Shown in pieces: positions 43,876 through 52,925 of a DNA stretch of 64,000 nucleotides. The notes under the pieces were generated by a model that saw only the letters and a list, made by a program, of their open reading frames with translations, did not search any database and was not told the origin of the DNA. The stretch comes from [Phormidium] sp. LEGE 05292 (GTDB taxonomy: Bacteria > Cyanobacteriota > Cyanobacteriia > Cyanobacteriales > Aerosakkonemataceae). Location of the stretch: NCBI RefSeq assembly GCF_015207735.1, contig NZ_JADEWG010000003.1, positions 1 through 64,000 on the forward strand, in the 5' to 3' direction. The translations under genes were made by a program, and so were the position numbers. Position 1 is the stretch's first letter. Every line of letters starts with the position of its first letter.

Positions 43876-43929
43876 TGCCGATCGATTCCATTGGATAAAC
43901 TTATATAAAGTGTCCAAAAGCTTAGGTAG

Positions 43930-44277
43930 CTATCCAGCTACAGGTTCAGTTATTTGCCAACTGCGATAGCCAACAAGTGCCTGACTTACCAACTGAAACA
44001 TTTGATAGCAGTGGTTATCAACTTGCAACGGTAATTCTTCGTTTTTGACCACCAAAGTCATTTTAGTTTCTTTCTCAGTTGAAGTAGTGCGGTCAATCAG
44101 GATTTCAACGCTGGCAAGCTTGGAAAACGAAACTTTACCAGGCGTTTCCCTGGCCATAATATATTCCCCTGTGTTGTAGGTGATTTCTAATGGACAGGAT
44201 TTTAAAACTTCTACCACCAATTCACCAATGCGTGGGAAGGGAAGGCCAACTGTATAGGAGCTAGTGTAACGAGCCAT
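43930..44277 (-). CDS. Hypothetical cyanobacterial protein
   Basis: The 115-residue soluble protein is unrecognised. It looks beta-rich (VGLPFPRIGELVVEVLKSCPLEITYNTGEYIMARE, ASVEILIDRT, KMTLVVKNEELPLQVDN) with a final helix (CYQMFQLVSQALVGYRSW). The start at 44277 is preferred to the ATG at 44280 because GGAGG lies 4 bases before it. It is convergent with the FHA gene (55 bp apart) and divergent from tmk. Confidence 0.6.
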   Translation of the reverse strand: MARYTSSYTVGLPFPRIGELVVEVLKSCPLEITYNTGEYIMARETPGKVSFSKLASVEILIDRTTSTEKETKMTLVVKNEELPLQVDNHCYQMFQLVSQALVGYRSWQITEPVAG

Positions 44278-44395
44278 CATTCCTCCGGCTTTTGTTCTAA
44301 GACCCTCTTATAATACCTAACCTTTGCGGAGATCAAAGATATGTTTTGACTCTCTTTTGCCAAGATTGTTATTTTGCTAGGACTGTCTTTAAATT

Positions 44396-45148
44396 ATGTT
44401 CACATTCAGCAATTTGGGTCAAGGAAATCAGCAGGAGATGGCAAAAGTTTCCCAGTTTTCACGGGGTAATTCTGGGCAGTCTGGCAAATTGATTGTCTTT
44501 GAAGGAGTAGAGGGTTGTGGTAAAACTACTCAGTTGCTGCGTTTACGTGATTGGTTAACCGAAAGTGGTTGGGTGCAATTTCTTAGAGAGCAGATTCAGG
44601 CTGAACCAGTAATGGTAACGCGGGAACCGGGTGGGACAAATTTGGGTTTGGAGTTGCGGCGATTGTTGCTAGAACGAGGTAAAGAAACGACGATTCAGGA
44701 GAGAGCGGAATTGTTGTTGTATGCTGCGGATAGAACTCAGCACGTTGAGGAGTTGTTAAAGCCGAATTTGCTTAAGGGTGTGGTGATTTTATGCGATCGC
44801 TTTACCGATTCTACGATCGCCTATCAAGGTTATGGTCGCGGACTTAATCAATCCTTAATTTCTCAGCTTAACAATATAGCTACAAATGGTTTAGAAAGCG
44901 ACTTAACTGTTTGGCTAGATCTTGATGTCGAAATTGGTTTAGCACGCAAGCGCAAACAAGGGGAAATCACCTTAATGGAAGAAGCTGATTTAGCTTTTCA
45001 CCACCGAGTACAACAAGGTTTCACCGAATTAGCAAAAGCTCATCCCCAGCGAATCGTCAAGATAGATGCCAACCAAAATCAAGAATTAATAGCTGAACAA
45101 ATCCAAAAGATTGTAAATGAAAGATTAACTCAATGGTACAACCCTTAA
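44396..45148 (+). CDS. tmk: Thymidylate kinase
   Basis: The 250-residue P-loop kinase phosphorylates dTMP to dTDP. It has the P-loop FEGVEGCGKTT, the DRX-type LCDRFTDSTIAYQGYGRGL, the TREPGGTNLG motif, and a LID region RKRKQGE. The conserved core starts near residue 30. The first 28 residues are extra and may be an unprocessed extension or an early start (an ATG at 44438 is an alternative). It is upstream of holB on the same strand, separated by a repeat array. Confidence 0.94.
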   Translation: MFTFSNLGQGNQQEMAKVSQFSRGNSGQSGKLIVFEGVEGCGKTTQLLRLRDWLTESGWVQFLREQIQAEPVMVTREPGGTNLGLELRRLLLERGKETTIQERAELLLYAADRTQHVEELLKPNLLKGVVILCDRFTDSTIAYQGYGRGLNQSLISQLNNIATNGLESDLTVWLDLDVEIGLARKRKQGEITLMEEADLAFHHRVQQGFTELAKAHPQRIVKIDANQNQELIAEQIQKIVNERLTQWYNP

Positions 45149-45165
45149 ATATTACATTTTATAAT

Positions 45166-45395
45166 TAAGTTCGTAGTAGCGACTTCAGTCGTTCCTCGCC
45201 TGAATAACAGGACTAAAGTCCTCACAACGAACCAAATTTATTACATTAAGTTCGTAGTAGCGACTTCAGTCGTTCCTCGCCTGAATAACAGGACTAAAGT
45301 CCTCACAACGAACCAAATTTATTACATTAAGCTCGTAGTAGCGACTTCAGTCGTTCCTTACCGCAATAACAGGACTAAAGTCCTCACAACGAACC
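45166..45395. repeat. 81 bp tandem repeat, three copies
   Basis: Three copies start at 45166, 45247 and 45328, each with GTTCGTAGTAGCGACTTCAG followed by TCGTTCCTCGCCTGAATAACAGGACTAAAGTCCTCACAACGAAC (split here for length). Each copy has the inverted pair GACTTCAGTC/GACTAAAGTC and TTCGT/ACGAA ends, so it folds as a hairpin. The third copy has drifted most. It lies between tmk and holB. Confidence 0.9.
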
Positions 45396-45421
45396 TGGTT
45401 TTTTACGAGTGATTTATTTGA

Positions 45422-46390
45422 ATGGAATTTTTTCAACAAGTTATTGGTCAAGAAAAAGCAGTAGAATTCCTCAAACAAGCAGTAGCCAAAAACCGCATTG
45501 CTCCCGCTTATTTATTTGCTGGTTCTGATGGCATTGGACGCAGTTTAACAGCTAGTTGTTTTATTGAATTAATATTTTCCAATTCCCTACCTCCAGACAA
45601 AAGAGACGAAAAGAGTAAGGCAATCAAAAAACGGATTCAATTAAAAAATCACCCCGATTTACTTTGGGTAGAACCCACTTATTTACATAATGGTGTCAGA
45701 ATTTCCGCAGCAGAAGCAGCTGAAAAAGGGGTGAAACGCAAAGCACCACCCCAAATTCGCTTAGAACAAATCCGCGAAGTTTCCCAATTTTTAGGTCGTC
45801 CACCTTTAGAAGCATCCCGCAGTTTTGTCGTCATAGAACAAGCCGAAAGTATGGCTGAAGCCGCCGCAAATGGGTTATTAAAAACTTTAGAAGAACCGGG
45901 AAAAGCCACAATAATTTTAATTGCTCCAGCAGTTGAGTCTTTGTTACCCACTTTAATTTCCCGGTGTCAAAGAATCCCTTTTTCTCGCTTAAATTTAGCA
46001 GCGATGGAACAGGTATTAACTGCAACCGGAAACCAGGAAATTTTACAACATCCAGAAGTTTTAGCTTTAGCAGCAGGAAGTCCGGGAGAAGCAATTTTTG
46101 CTTGGCAACAACTACAAGCGATTCCCGAAGAGTTGTTAAATAAAATCAGACAAGTACCGCAAACTTTGCGCCAAGCATTAGATTTAGCCAGAGAAATTGA
46201 TAAAAACTTAGATACAGAAGCACAACTTTGGTTAGCAGATTATTTACAACAATATTATTGGCAGAGATTTTTTCAACGAGGGATGATTGAAAAGTTAGAA
46301 AGAGCGAAAAAGTTATTGCAAAAATATGCTCAACCCAGGTTAGTTTGGGAAGTAACTTTTATGGAAATGAAAGAATTTTTGGTGGCTTAA
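45422..46390 (+). CDS. holB: DNA polymerase III delta' subunit
   Basis: The 322-residue clamp-loader subunit has an AAA+ core: VIGQEKAVEFLKQAVAKNRIAPAYLFAGSDGIGRSLTA, then SFVVIEQAESMAEAAANGLLKTLEEPG and LISRCQRIPF. The P-loop is degenerate (GIGRS, no Lys-Thr), as in delta' subunits, which do not hydrolyse ATP. The zinc-binding cysteines of the enterobacterial protein are absent. The C-terminal helices follow. It forms part of the replisome clamp loader. Confidence 0.93.
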   Translation: MEFFQQVIGQEKAVEFLKQAVAKNRIAPAYLFAGSDGIGRSLTASCFIELIFSNSLPPDKRDEKSKAIKKRIQLKNHPDLLWVEPTYLHNGVRISAAEAAEKGVKRKAPPQIRLEQIREVSQFLGRPPLEASRSFVVIEQAESMAEAAANGLLKTLEEPGKATIILIAPAVESLLPTLISRCQRIPFSRLNLAAMEQVLTATGNQEILQHPEVLALAAGSPGEAIFAWQQLQAIPEELLNKIRQVPQTLRQALDLAREIDKNLDTEAQLWLADYLQQYYWQRFFQRGMIEKLERAKKLLQKYAQPRLVWEVTFMEMKEFLVA

Positions 46391-46400
46391 AATTTATATG

Positions 46401-46604
46401 CTATCCGTAGGGTGCGTTATAGCAATTCTCTGTAAAATTGCGCTTAATCATTAGCCCCTCCCCGTCTACGGGGAGGGGTTTGGGGTGGGGTTTGATGCAG
46501 CGTATCTTCATAGAGAATTGGTATTACTAACGCACCATTCCATGTGAATTTTATAAGTAAGTGGGATGGTGCGTCACACTGGCATTAACGCACCCTACGT
46601 ATAG
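46401..46604. repeat. Nested MITE-like element (GTAGGGTGCGTTA family)
   Basis: Outer inverted ends (46401-46419 and 46586-46604) share CTAT-CGTAGGGTGCGTTA. An inner pair (CAATTCTCTG / AGAGAATTG) and a GC-rich hairpin (CCCCTCCCCG/CGGGGAGGGG at about 46454-46478) lie inside. There is no coding capacity. It sits between convergent holB and the kinase gene and could also terminate transcription. Confidence 0.85.
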
Positions 46605-46615
46605 TCCTGATACCT

Positions 46616-49600
46616 TTAATTTCCGGTTATTGGAATCTCGACGATAAATTCGGTTCCTTCGTCTGGTGCAGAAAGACAACGCAAACGACCTTTATGTTTT
46701 TCGGTGACTATTTGGTAACTGATGGACAATCCCAAACCAGTACCTTTACCTGCTGGTTTAGTGGTAAAGAAGGGTTTAAATAAACGTTGTTGGATATTGG
46801 GTGTCATACCCGCTCCGTTATCTTTAATCCGAATCACGGCGAAGGATGAGGGATTAAGGGAACAGTCTTCTTGTTTGACTAATTCTGTGGAAATCCAAAT
46901 CTGTTTTTCGCTGACTTTTCTGCTTTCTTCCATTGAGTCGATCGCATTTGCTAACAAATTCATAAATACCTGATTCATTTGTCCGGCGTAGCACTCGACT
47001 AAGGGCAAATCTCCGTATTTTTTCACAATATTAATTGCTTTGAGTTCTCCTTTCCCTTTCAAGCGATGGTTGAGAATAGTTAGCGTGCTATCTATACCTT
47101 CGTGGAGATTAGCAGGTTTAGCACCTACTTCGTCTACCCGTGAGAAGTTGCGTAAAGATTGCATAATATCTCTAATGCGATCGGTTCCCAATTTCATCGA
47201 AGACAGCATTTTCGGCAAGTCTTCCAACAGATATTCCAAATCAATTTCTTCGACTTTATCTGCAATTTCAGCAACAGGATTGGGATAGTGTTCTTGATAA
47301 AGTTCGAGTAGTGCTGCCAAGTCAGAAACGTATTCGTTGGCGTGATGGAGGTTGCCGTTAATGAAGCTAACTGGGTTGTTAACTTCGTGGGCAACACCTG
47401 CTACTAATTGCCCCAAACTGGAGATTTTTTCGGTTTGAATTAATTGAGCTTGAGTTTGTTGGAGTTGGTGCAAAGATTGTGCTAATTGTTCGGCTTTTTC
47501 TCGCTCTCTGGCAGATAATTCTAATAAAGTTGCGTTCTTGGTTTCTAGTTCTTGGGAATAGGTTTGTAAGCTGGAGTAGAGGCGGGCGTTTTCGATCGCG
47601 ATCGAAATTTGGGCGCTCAACAAATTTAATACACGCGATCGTTCGGCAGTAAAAGTACCAACGAGTAGGTTATTTTCTAGGTAAAGAATCCCAGAAAGCT
47701 TTGCTGAATGAAGCAGAGGCAAGCATAAAATCGATTTAGATTGGTTGGCGGCGATGTAAGGATCGGCGGTAAATTTTGAGGTAAGGGCGGCGTTATCTAA
47801 AATCAGGCTTTCTCCGGTTCTTTCTACATAATTAAGGATAGAAATAGGTAAAACTGAAGAATCAGCGATGAGCAATGAATTATGCAAGTTTACTTTAGTA
47901 GATGAACCGCTGAATTCATTGCTTTCAATATTTCCCGAAGCTTCAATTATCCACTCTTCCTGGTGTTTAGTGATAAAGCAACCTTGACGAGCCCCAGCAT
48001 TTTCGATCGCTACTTTTATCAACTTCTCCAACAGGTTGCTGAGGACGATTTCTCCAGACAGGAGAAGAGAAGCTTTCAGCACAGTAGTTAAGTCGAGAAT
48101 TTGAGCACTTTTTGAAGTTGTTGAATTTGTTTGAGTTAGTTCAAGAATATTGGTGGTTTCTGGCTGTAGCGATCGCAAAATTAACTGAGGATATCTCACA
48201 TCCAAATCTTTTACTTTTGCAATAGCGCCCCAACGAATATATTTGTAATAAGCTTCTGTCATGTAGGTTTTGGCTACTTGAGTTTTGCCCAAAACAAGAT
48301 AAAATTCTGCTGCTAGTTCGTTCGCTAACGCTTCTTCTTGGATGTATCCTTGTTCTTTGGCTCCAGCAATAGCGCGATCGTACAATTCCATCGCTTCTAA
48401 AATTTGCCCCAATACTCTGGCTTTTTCTGCCTCAATTAAATCGTATTTATGCTGATAATTAGCTGGGCAATGATCCGCCCAATGTTTCATTTTTTCCTGA
48501 TTGGATTCCACCAAAGCTAAATATTTTTCTTGTTCGCTAGCATCCACTTCTGCATACATTGCTAGCAAAGACAGCGAGTAGTAAAAATTGTGCGTGGCAA
48601 CAGTCATATAACCCATCACGCAACTTAGCTGTTCGGCAGCTAAGAAGGCATTTTCTAAAGCTTCTGCCCGATTTTTTAAGGTGTAAAGCAGAATCAGTTT
48701 AGATAAATAAACAGCAAACAACAACATTCCATTATTCGCTGTTTTCAGTTCTGGCAACCTAACTGATTCATCAAAGTATTTGCCAATTAAACGGTATTTT
48801 TCTAAAGAATTACCCAGCAAATTCTGCACTAGTTGTCCCCAAATTCTGGCATAAGCAATGGCAACTTCTCGTTTCAATTGCAGCAGGAAATCGATGTATT
48901 TGCTTTGCTTTTGTTCCACACTTTCTAAGTGTTCGCCTACCAAAAATAAATAGGTGCAATAGTTCATCGCGCAATAGCTGCCATACTCCAAATCTCCTAT
49001 TTCTAAACCGCTTTGTAAACCTTTAATAAACGGTGCGAGGGTTTCTCTAGCGTGTTCTTTCCAAGGTCTAATAAAGGGATTAAAGGTTGTAAAAACTTTG
49101 GCTTGAAACTCTTTAGCATTGAATTGTTCTAATAACTTAAGTCCCAGTTGACCTGCATGATATCCTCCCTCGATATCTCCCATCGCCGCACACAAAATCA
49201 TGCCGTAAAGTGCATAAGGGTAAGGTGCTAATGTGGAATGTCCGCGATCGAGACAAAGTTGAATCATTGTCAGAATAACTAACAGCATGATTTCTGGCTT
49301 GGCTTGATAAGCCGCTGGCATAATTGCGATCAAAATTCGCATTGCTGCTAAGTCTTCTGGTGCGGTCATTACTGGCAAATTTTCTATCTCTTCCAGTTGA
49401 GGTAATTTGGGAAAAGTTGGTTGAGTGTTGGGAGAAGTGGAGAGAGAAATTCCTAACAAACTGAGAGCTTCAACACCTGTATCGATCGCTTTTAACATCT
49501 GATTTTGAGCTATTTCAAACTGCATTTTTAGCTCGTGAATTTTGATGCGATCGAGTAATGTTTCAGCTTTTTCTAAGGCAATTTCAGCTAGATTAGCAGC

Positions 49601-52093
49601 GCGATCGAAATTGGCGTTCAAAAATTCAGCTTCTACAGTTTCCACAGACAGAGATAGCGTTAAGCGATATTGATTTTCCCAGCTATCTTGTTTTAGCAGT
49701 TGTAAACCTCGATTCAAATATTTAACTGCCGCTTCGTAAGCAGTAGCAACTTTGGCTTTTTTTCCGGCAATTAAGTTGAGATTTGCTAATTCCTGTTTCT
49801 CCGATTCACAGGTAATTAAATCAACGCCAATATTTAACTGATTGACGATATCAAAAATGTTTTCTTCTAGTAAGGCTTTATTAGTTTTCTCCAAAAGCAA
49901 CTGACCGATTTTCAGGTGCGTTGTTTGTTTGTCTGCTTCTGGAATTAGGGAGTAGGAAGCTTGCTGGACGCGATCGTGCAAAAACTTGTATCCAATTTTC
50001 ACATCTTCCAAATTTAGCCAATTTATCGGCTGTTCTTTGTCCACAAATAGGGGGATTTTATAAGCCTGACTCAAGGGCAAAACTAATCCCGACTGAAGCG
50101 CCTCCCACAAATCATCAGCAGTAGTTAATAAAGATTGCTCATTAACGATCGCCAAATTTTCTAAACTAAATGTATTGCCGATACAAGCTGCTAATTTGAG
50201 TGCTTTTTGCGTTGGAACAGACAGTTTTTGAATATTTCTGGCTACCAATTCAACCACATTATAATCGGTTATTCCAATGGCTTGAATTTTCTCAATATCC
50301 CATAGCCAGCGCCCTTCATGAAAATCAAAAGTTATCAGTTTTTCTGCGTACAGGGTTTTAAACAGTTGCGTTAAAAAGAAAGGATTTCCCCCAGTTTTAT
50401 TAAACAGTAACTCTGCCAATCCAAATACTCGATTTTTCGGAGTTATTGAATTGTCTAAATCGGGAATTTCTTTTAACGTATCGGCTATTAGTAAGGTGAC
50501 ATTGGCAAAATTCAACGGACAAAGGACGATATTACTAACTTTTGCTCCGGCTTTTTCCACTTCCTCCAACGTCAATATTAAAGGATGCGTCGGACTAACT
50601 TCGTTATCGCGATATGCCCCAATTACTAACAAATATTGACTGTCAGGATCGGTGGTCAGCAATTGAATAAGTTTCAAAGAAGCTGCATCTGCCCACTGCA
50701 AATCATCTAAAAATACCACCAGCGGATGTTCTTGAGTGGCGAACGTACTTAAGAATTGTTTAAACACCCGATTGAAGCGATTTTGCGATTCGGTTGGCCC
50801 TAGTTGTGGTACTTCTGGTTGTTTGCCAATAATGAATTCTACTTCAGGAATTACGTCAATAATTACTCGTCCGTTTTCACCTAATGCTGTTTCTAGTTTT
50901 TCTTTCCAAATGATAATTTCTTGAGCATTTTCGGCGAACATTTGCCGCAGTAATTCTCCGAATGCTTGGGCGATCGCAGCATAAGGAATATTCCGTTTGA
51001 ATTGGTCGAATTTGCCAGCGATAAAATATCCCCTCGCGCCAACAATTGGTTTGTGAACTTCATTAACAACTGAAGTTTTCCCAATTCCCGAATAACCGGA
51101 AACGAGCATTATTTCGCTGGCACTCGCAGCAACTCTGGCGAAGGCATCCATGAGAGTTGCCACTTCATTTTCGCGTCCGTAAAGTTTTTGCGGAATTAGA
51201 AATTGCCCGGATTTATCTAATCTACCAGGGACAAAGTTTTCAATTTTACCTGTACTTTGGAATTGATTTAAACATTCTTCTAAATCTGATTTCAATCCCC
51301 AGGCACTTTGATATCTATCTTCGGCATTTTTAGCTAATAATTTCATGACGATCGCTGCCACTGCTTCTGGTACTTCCGACAAGCAACAAACCGATCCTTG
51401 ACATGGTGGTGCGGGAATTTTAGCGATATGACAGTGTACCAATTCCATCGGATCGGTCGAATTAAAGGGGAGAGTTCCTGTCAGCATTTCATAGAAAGTA
51501 ACGCCGAGGGAATAAAAATCCGTGCGATAGTCGATCGATCTATTCATTCTGCCAGTTTGTTCTGGCGACATATAGGCGAGAGTGCCTTCTAATAAGTTGA
51601 GATTGCTAATCGTCGGGTTTTCTTTATCCAACAGTGAAGAGATACTAAAATCGATCAGTTTGATTTCACAAGATTCAGGATCGATCAGGATATTATGCGG
51701 TTTAATATCTTTGTGGATAATGTGGTTTTCGTGCAGTTCTCCCAGCGTTTGGGCGAGATCGATCGCAATTTTCAGAAAATCGATTAAAGTATTTGTTTGG
51801 CTAGAGATAAAATCTTTGAGCGTTATGCCGGGAAAATCTTCTAGCACCAGAGCTAAACTGTGCTGATAGTCCTTTAATTCATAAGGTTGAATTACTCCTG
51901 CAAGATGGAGGGGCTGCATAATTTTATATTCGTGTCGCAGGCGAGTAATTTCTTCTAAAGTGGGATATTCAGACCTGAGAGTTTTGACGATAACTGAGGT
52001 TTTGTCTGTTTCTCGCTGACCTCGATAAATTACTGTTTTCCCTCCAGAATGAACGGTTTCGAGGAGTTGGTAGCCAGGTAATTTTACTGTCAT
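46616..52093 (-). CDS. Trifunctional Ser/Thr kinase / AAA-type ATPase / sensor histidine kinase
   Basis: The 1825-residue protein has four blocks. A eukaryotic-type Ser/Thr kinase (about 5-270) carries HKDIKPHNILID and an IDFSISS in place of DFG. A predictor/STAND-like ATPase (about 300-620) has Walker A VSGYSGIGKTS and a VVFLDDLQWAD Walker B. A long TPR-like helical region and a GAF domain (about 1375-1530) follow. A histidine kinase ends it, with His in LVAGVAHEVNNPVSFI and HATPase G boxes (KDNGAGMTP, GKGTGLGLSI). This architecture is widespread in filamentous cyanobacteria. The trigger is unknown, and no response regulator is adjacent. Confidence 0.95.
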   Translation of the reverse strand: MTVKLPGYQLLETVHSGGKTVIYRGQRETDKTSVIVKTLRSEYPTLEEITRLRHEYKIMQPLHLAGVIQPYELKDYQHSLALVLEDFPGITLKDFISSQTNTLIDFLKIAIDLAQTLGELHENHIIHKDIKPHNILIDPESCEIKLIDFSISSLLDKENPTISNLNLLEGTLAYMSPEQTGRMNRSIDYRTDFYSLGVTFYEMLTGTLPFNSTDPMELVHCHIAKIPAPPCQGSVCCLSEVPEAVAAIVMKLLAKNAEDRYQSAWGLKSDLEECLNQFQSTGKIENFVPGRLDKSGQFLIPQKLYGRENEVATLMDAFARVAASASEIMLVSGYSGIGKTSVVNEVHKPIVGARGYFIAGKFDQFKRNIPYAAIAQAFGELLRQMFAENAQEIIIWKEKLETALGENGRVIIDVIPEVEFIIGKQPEVPQLGPTESQNRFNRVFKQFLSTFATQEHPLVVFLDDLQWADAASLKLIQLLTTDPDSQYLLVIGAYRDNEVSPTHPLILTLEEVEKAGAKVSNIVLCPLNFANVTLLIADTLKEIPDLDNSITPKNRVFGLAELLFNKTGGNPFFLTQLFKTLYAEKLITFDFHEGRWLWDIEKIQAIGITDYNVVELVARNIQKLSVPTQKALKLAACIGNTFSLENLAIVNEQSLLTTADDLWEALQSGLVLPLSQAYKIPLFVDKEQPINWLNLEDVKIGYKFLHDRVQQASYSLIPEADKQTTHLKIGQLLLEKTNKALLEENIFDIVNQLNIGVDLITCESEKQELANLNLIAGKKAKVATAYEAAVKYLNRGLQLLKQDSWENQYRLTLSLSVETVEAEFLNANFDRAANLAEIALEKAETLLDRIKIHELKMQFEIAQNQMLKAIDTGVEALSLLGISLSTSPNTQPTFPKLPQLEEIENLPVMTAPEDLAAMRILIAIMPAAYQAKPEIMLLVILTMIQLCLDRGHSTLAPYPYALYGMILCAAMGDIEGGYHAGQLGLKLLEQFNAKEFQAKVFTTFNPFIRPWKEHARETLAPFIKGLQSGLEIGDLEYGSYCAMNYCTYLFLVGEHLESVEQKQSKYIDFLLQLKREVAIAYARIWGQLVQNLLGNSLEKYRLIGKYFDESVRLPELKTANNGMLLFAVYLSKLILLYTLKNRAEALENAFLAAEQLSCVMGYMTVATHNFYYSLSLLAMYAEVDASEQEKYLALVESNQEKMKHWADHCPANYQHKYDLIEAEKARVLGQILEAMELYDRAIAGAKEQGYIQEEALANELAAEFYLVLGKTQVAKTYMTEAYYKYIRWGAIAKVKDLDVRYPQLILRSLQPETTNILELTQTNSTTSKSAQILDLTTVLKASLLLSGEIVLSNLLEKLIKVAIENAGARQGCFITKHQEEWIIEASGNIESNEFSGSSTKVNLHNSLLIADSSVLPISILNYVERTGESLILDNAALTSKFTADPYIAANQSKSILCLPLLHSAKLSGILYLENNLLVGTFTAERSRVLNLLSAQISIAIENARLYSSLQTYSQELETKNATLLELSAREREKAEQLAQSLHQLQQTQAQLIQTEKISSLGQLVAGVAHEVNNPVSFINGNLHHANEYVSDLAALLELYQEHYPNPVAEIADKVEEIDLEYLLEDLPKMLSSMKLGTDRIRDIMQSLRNFSRVDEVGAKPANLHEGIDSTLTILNHRLKGKGELKAINIVKKYGDLPLVECYAGQMNQVFMNLLANAIDSMEESRKVSEKQIWISTELVKQEDCSLNPSSFAVIRIKDNGAGMTPNIQQRLFKPFFTTKPAGKGTGLGLSISYQIVTEKHKGRLRCLSAPDEGTEFIVEIPITGN

Positions 52094-52925
52094 AGTCTTT
52101 TACTTTTGGGTTGTGAGGAGTGAATAGATAATTAAATTTGGGATAACGGAAACAACAGACTCAGCATAAAAATTGTGTGGAAAACGGCTACTGATTTATT
52201 ATTCCGAAAAACCTTATATTGGCGTTAGTAAAGATATTCAAAGTTAAAAACAAAATAGGTTATTTCAGATTTTGGCAACCGTGTAATTACGTAAATTCAC
52301 TGCTAAAAAGCCTTTCTTTTCAGAGGGAAAAATTATTATTTGAAAATCGCTAATTAAGAGATAAATTCATGATAGTAGGCAGTTGAAGGCGAAGTATAAC
52401 TTGTTAATAAACTCATAATAATTAAGTTTTTATAGATCTCTATACAGAAGTTAATTATTTTAATAATTTTTGCTGGTATATATATAGTATGATAAAGTTT
52501 GGTTTCTTTTTGCGTTTTAAAAGATAGGTTTTCTAGTCAGTGAGAACAGCTTCCTATAATTCGACATTTGCTTGATGAAAGTCCTAGTTTAAAACCTATT
52601 TCTCGAATTTCTATAAAAAGGCGATCGAGGTGAGGTAAATTTAGCGATGAGAGAAAGTTCTATTAACTACAAAGCTTTTCCTGATCAATGTCCTGACTGT
52701 TTGGAACAGGTATTAGGTTTAAACTTTTTTCCTAGTGAGGCATTTGACAAAGAAAATGGTATATTTTAACTCTCAGGCGTTAAATTTAAGTAATAAAGTC
52801 TGTTTGATTGGTATTTTGTGAAAAACCTATATACCAAGAAATACGGTTGATTTTCTTAACTGAAAAGACTGATTCTAGTAATTGGATGAGTATACTAACT
52901 TATTTAAGTTCTGAGGTAATAGGTA
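52094..52925. other. AT-rich divergent spacer
   Basis: About 830 bp upstream of the kinase (minus) and the nuclease-ParA gene (plus). It is markedly AT-rich. Its only candidate gene is the 40-codon frame at 52647-52769. A TATATATAGTATGATAAAG stretch (about 52479-52497) looks promoter-like. No repeat family was recognised. Confidence 0.4.
52647..52769 (+). CDS. Possible 40-residue CxxC peptide
   Basis: A short frame (MRESSINYKAFPDQCPDCLE...) with a CPDC pair, a GAGGT about 16 bases upstream of the ATG, and a stop 157 bp before the nuclease-ParA gene on the same strand. The single CxxC cannot make a full zinc site unless it dimerises. There is no homologue known to me. Low certainty. Confidence 0.25.
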   Translation: MRESSINYKAFPDQCPDCLEQVLGLNFFPSEAFDKENGIF

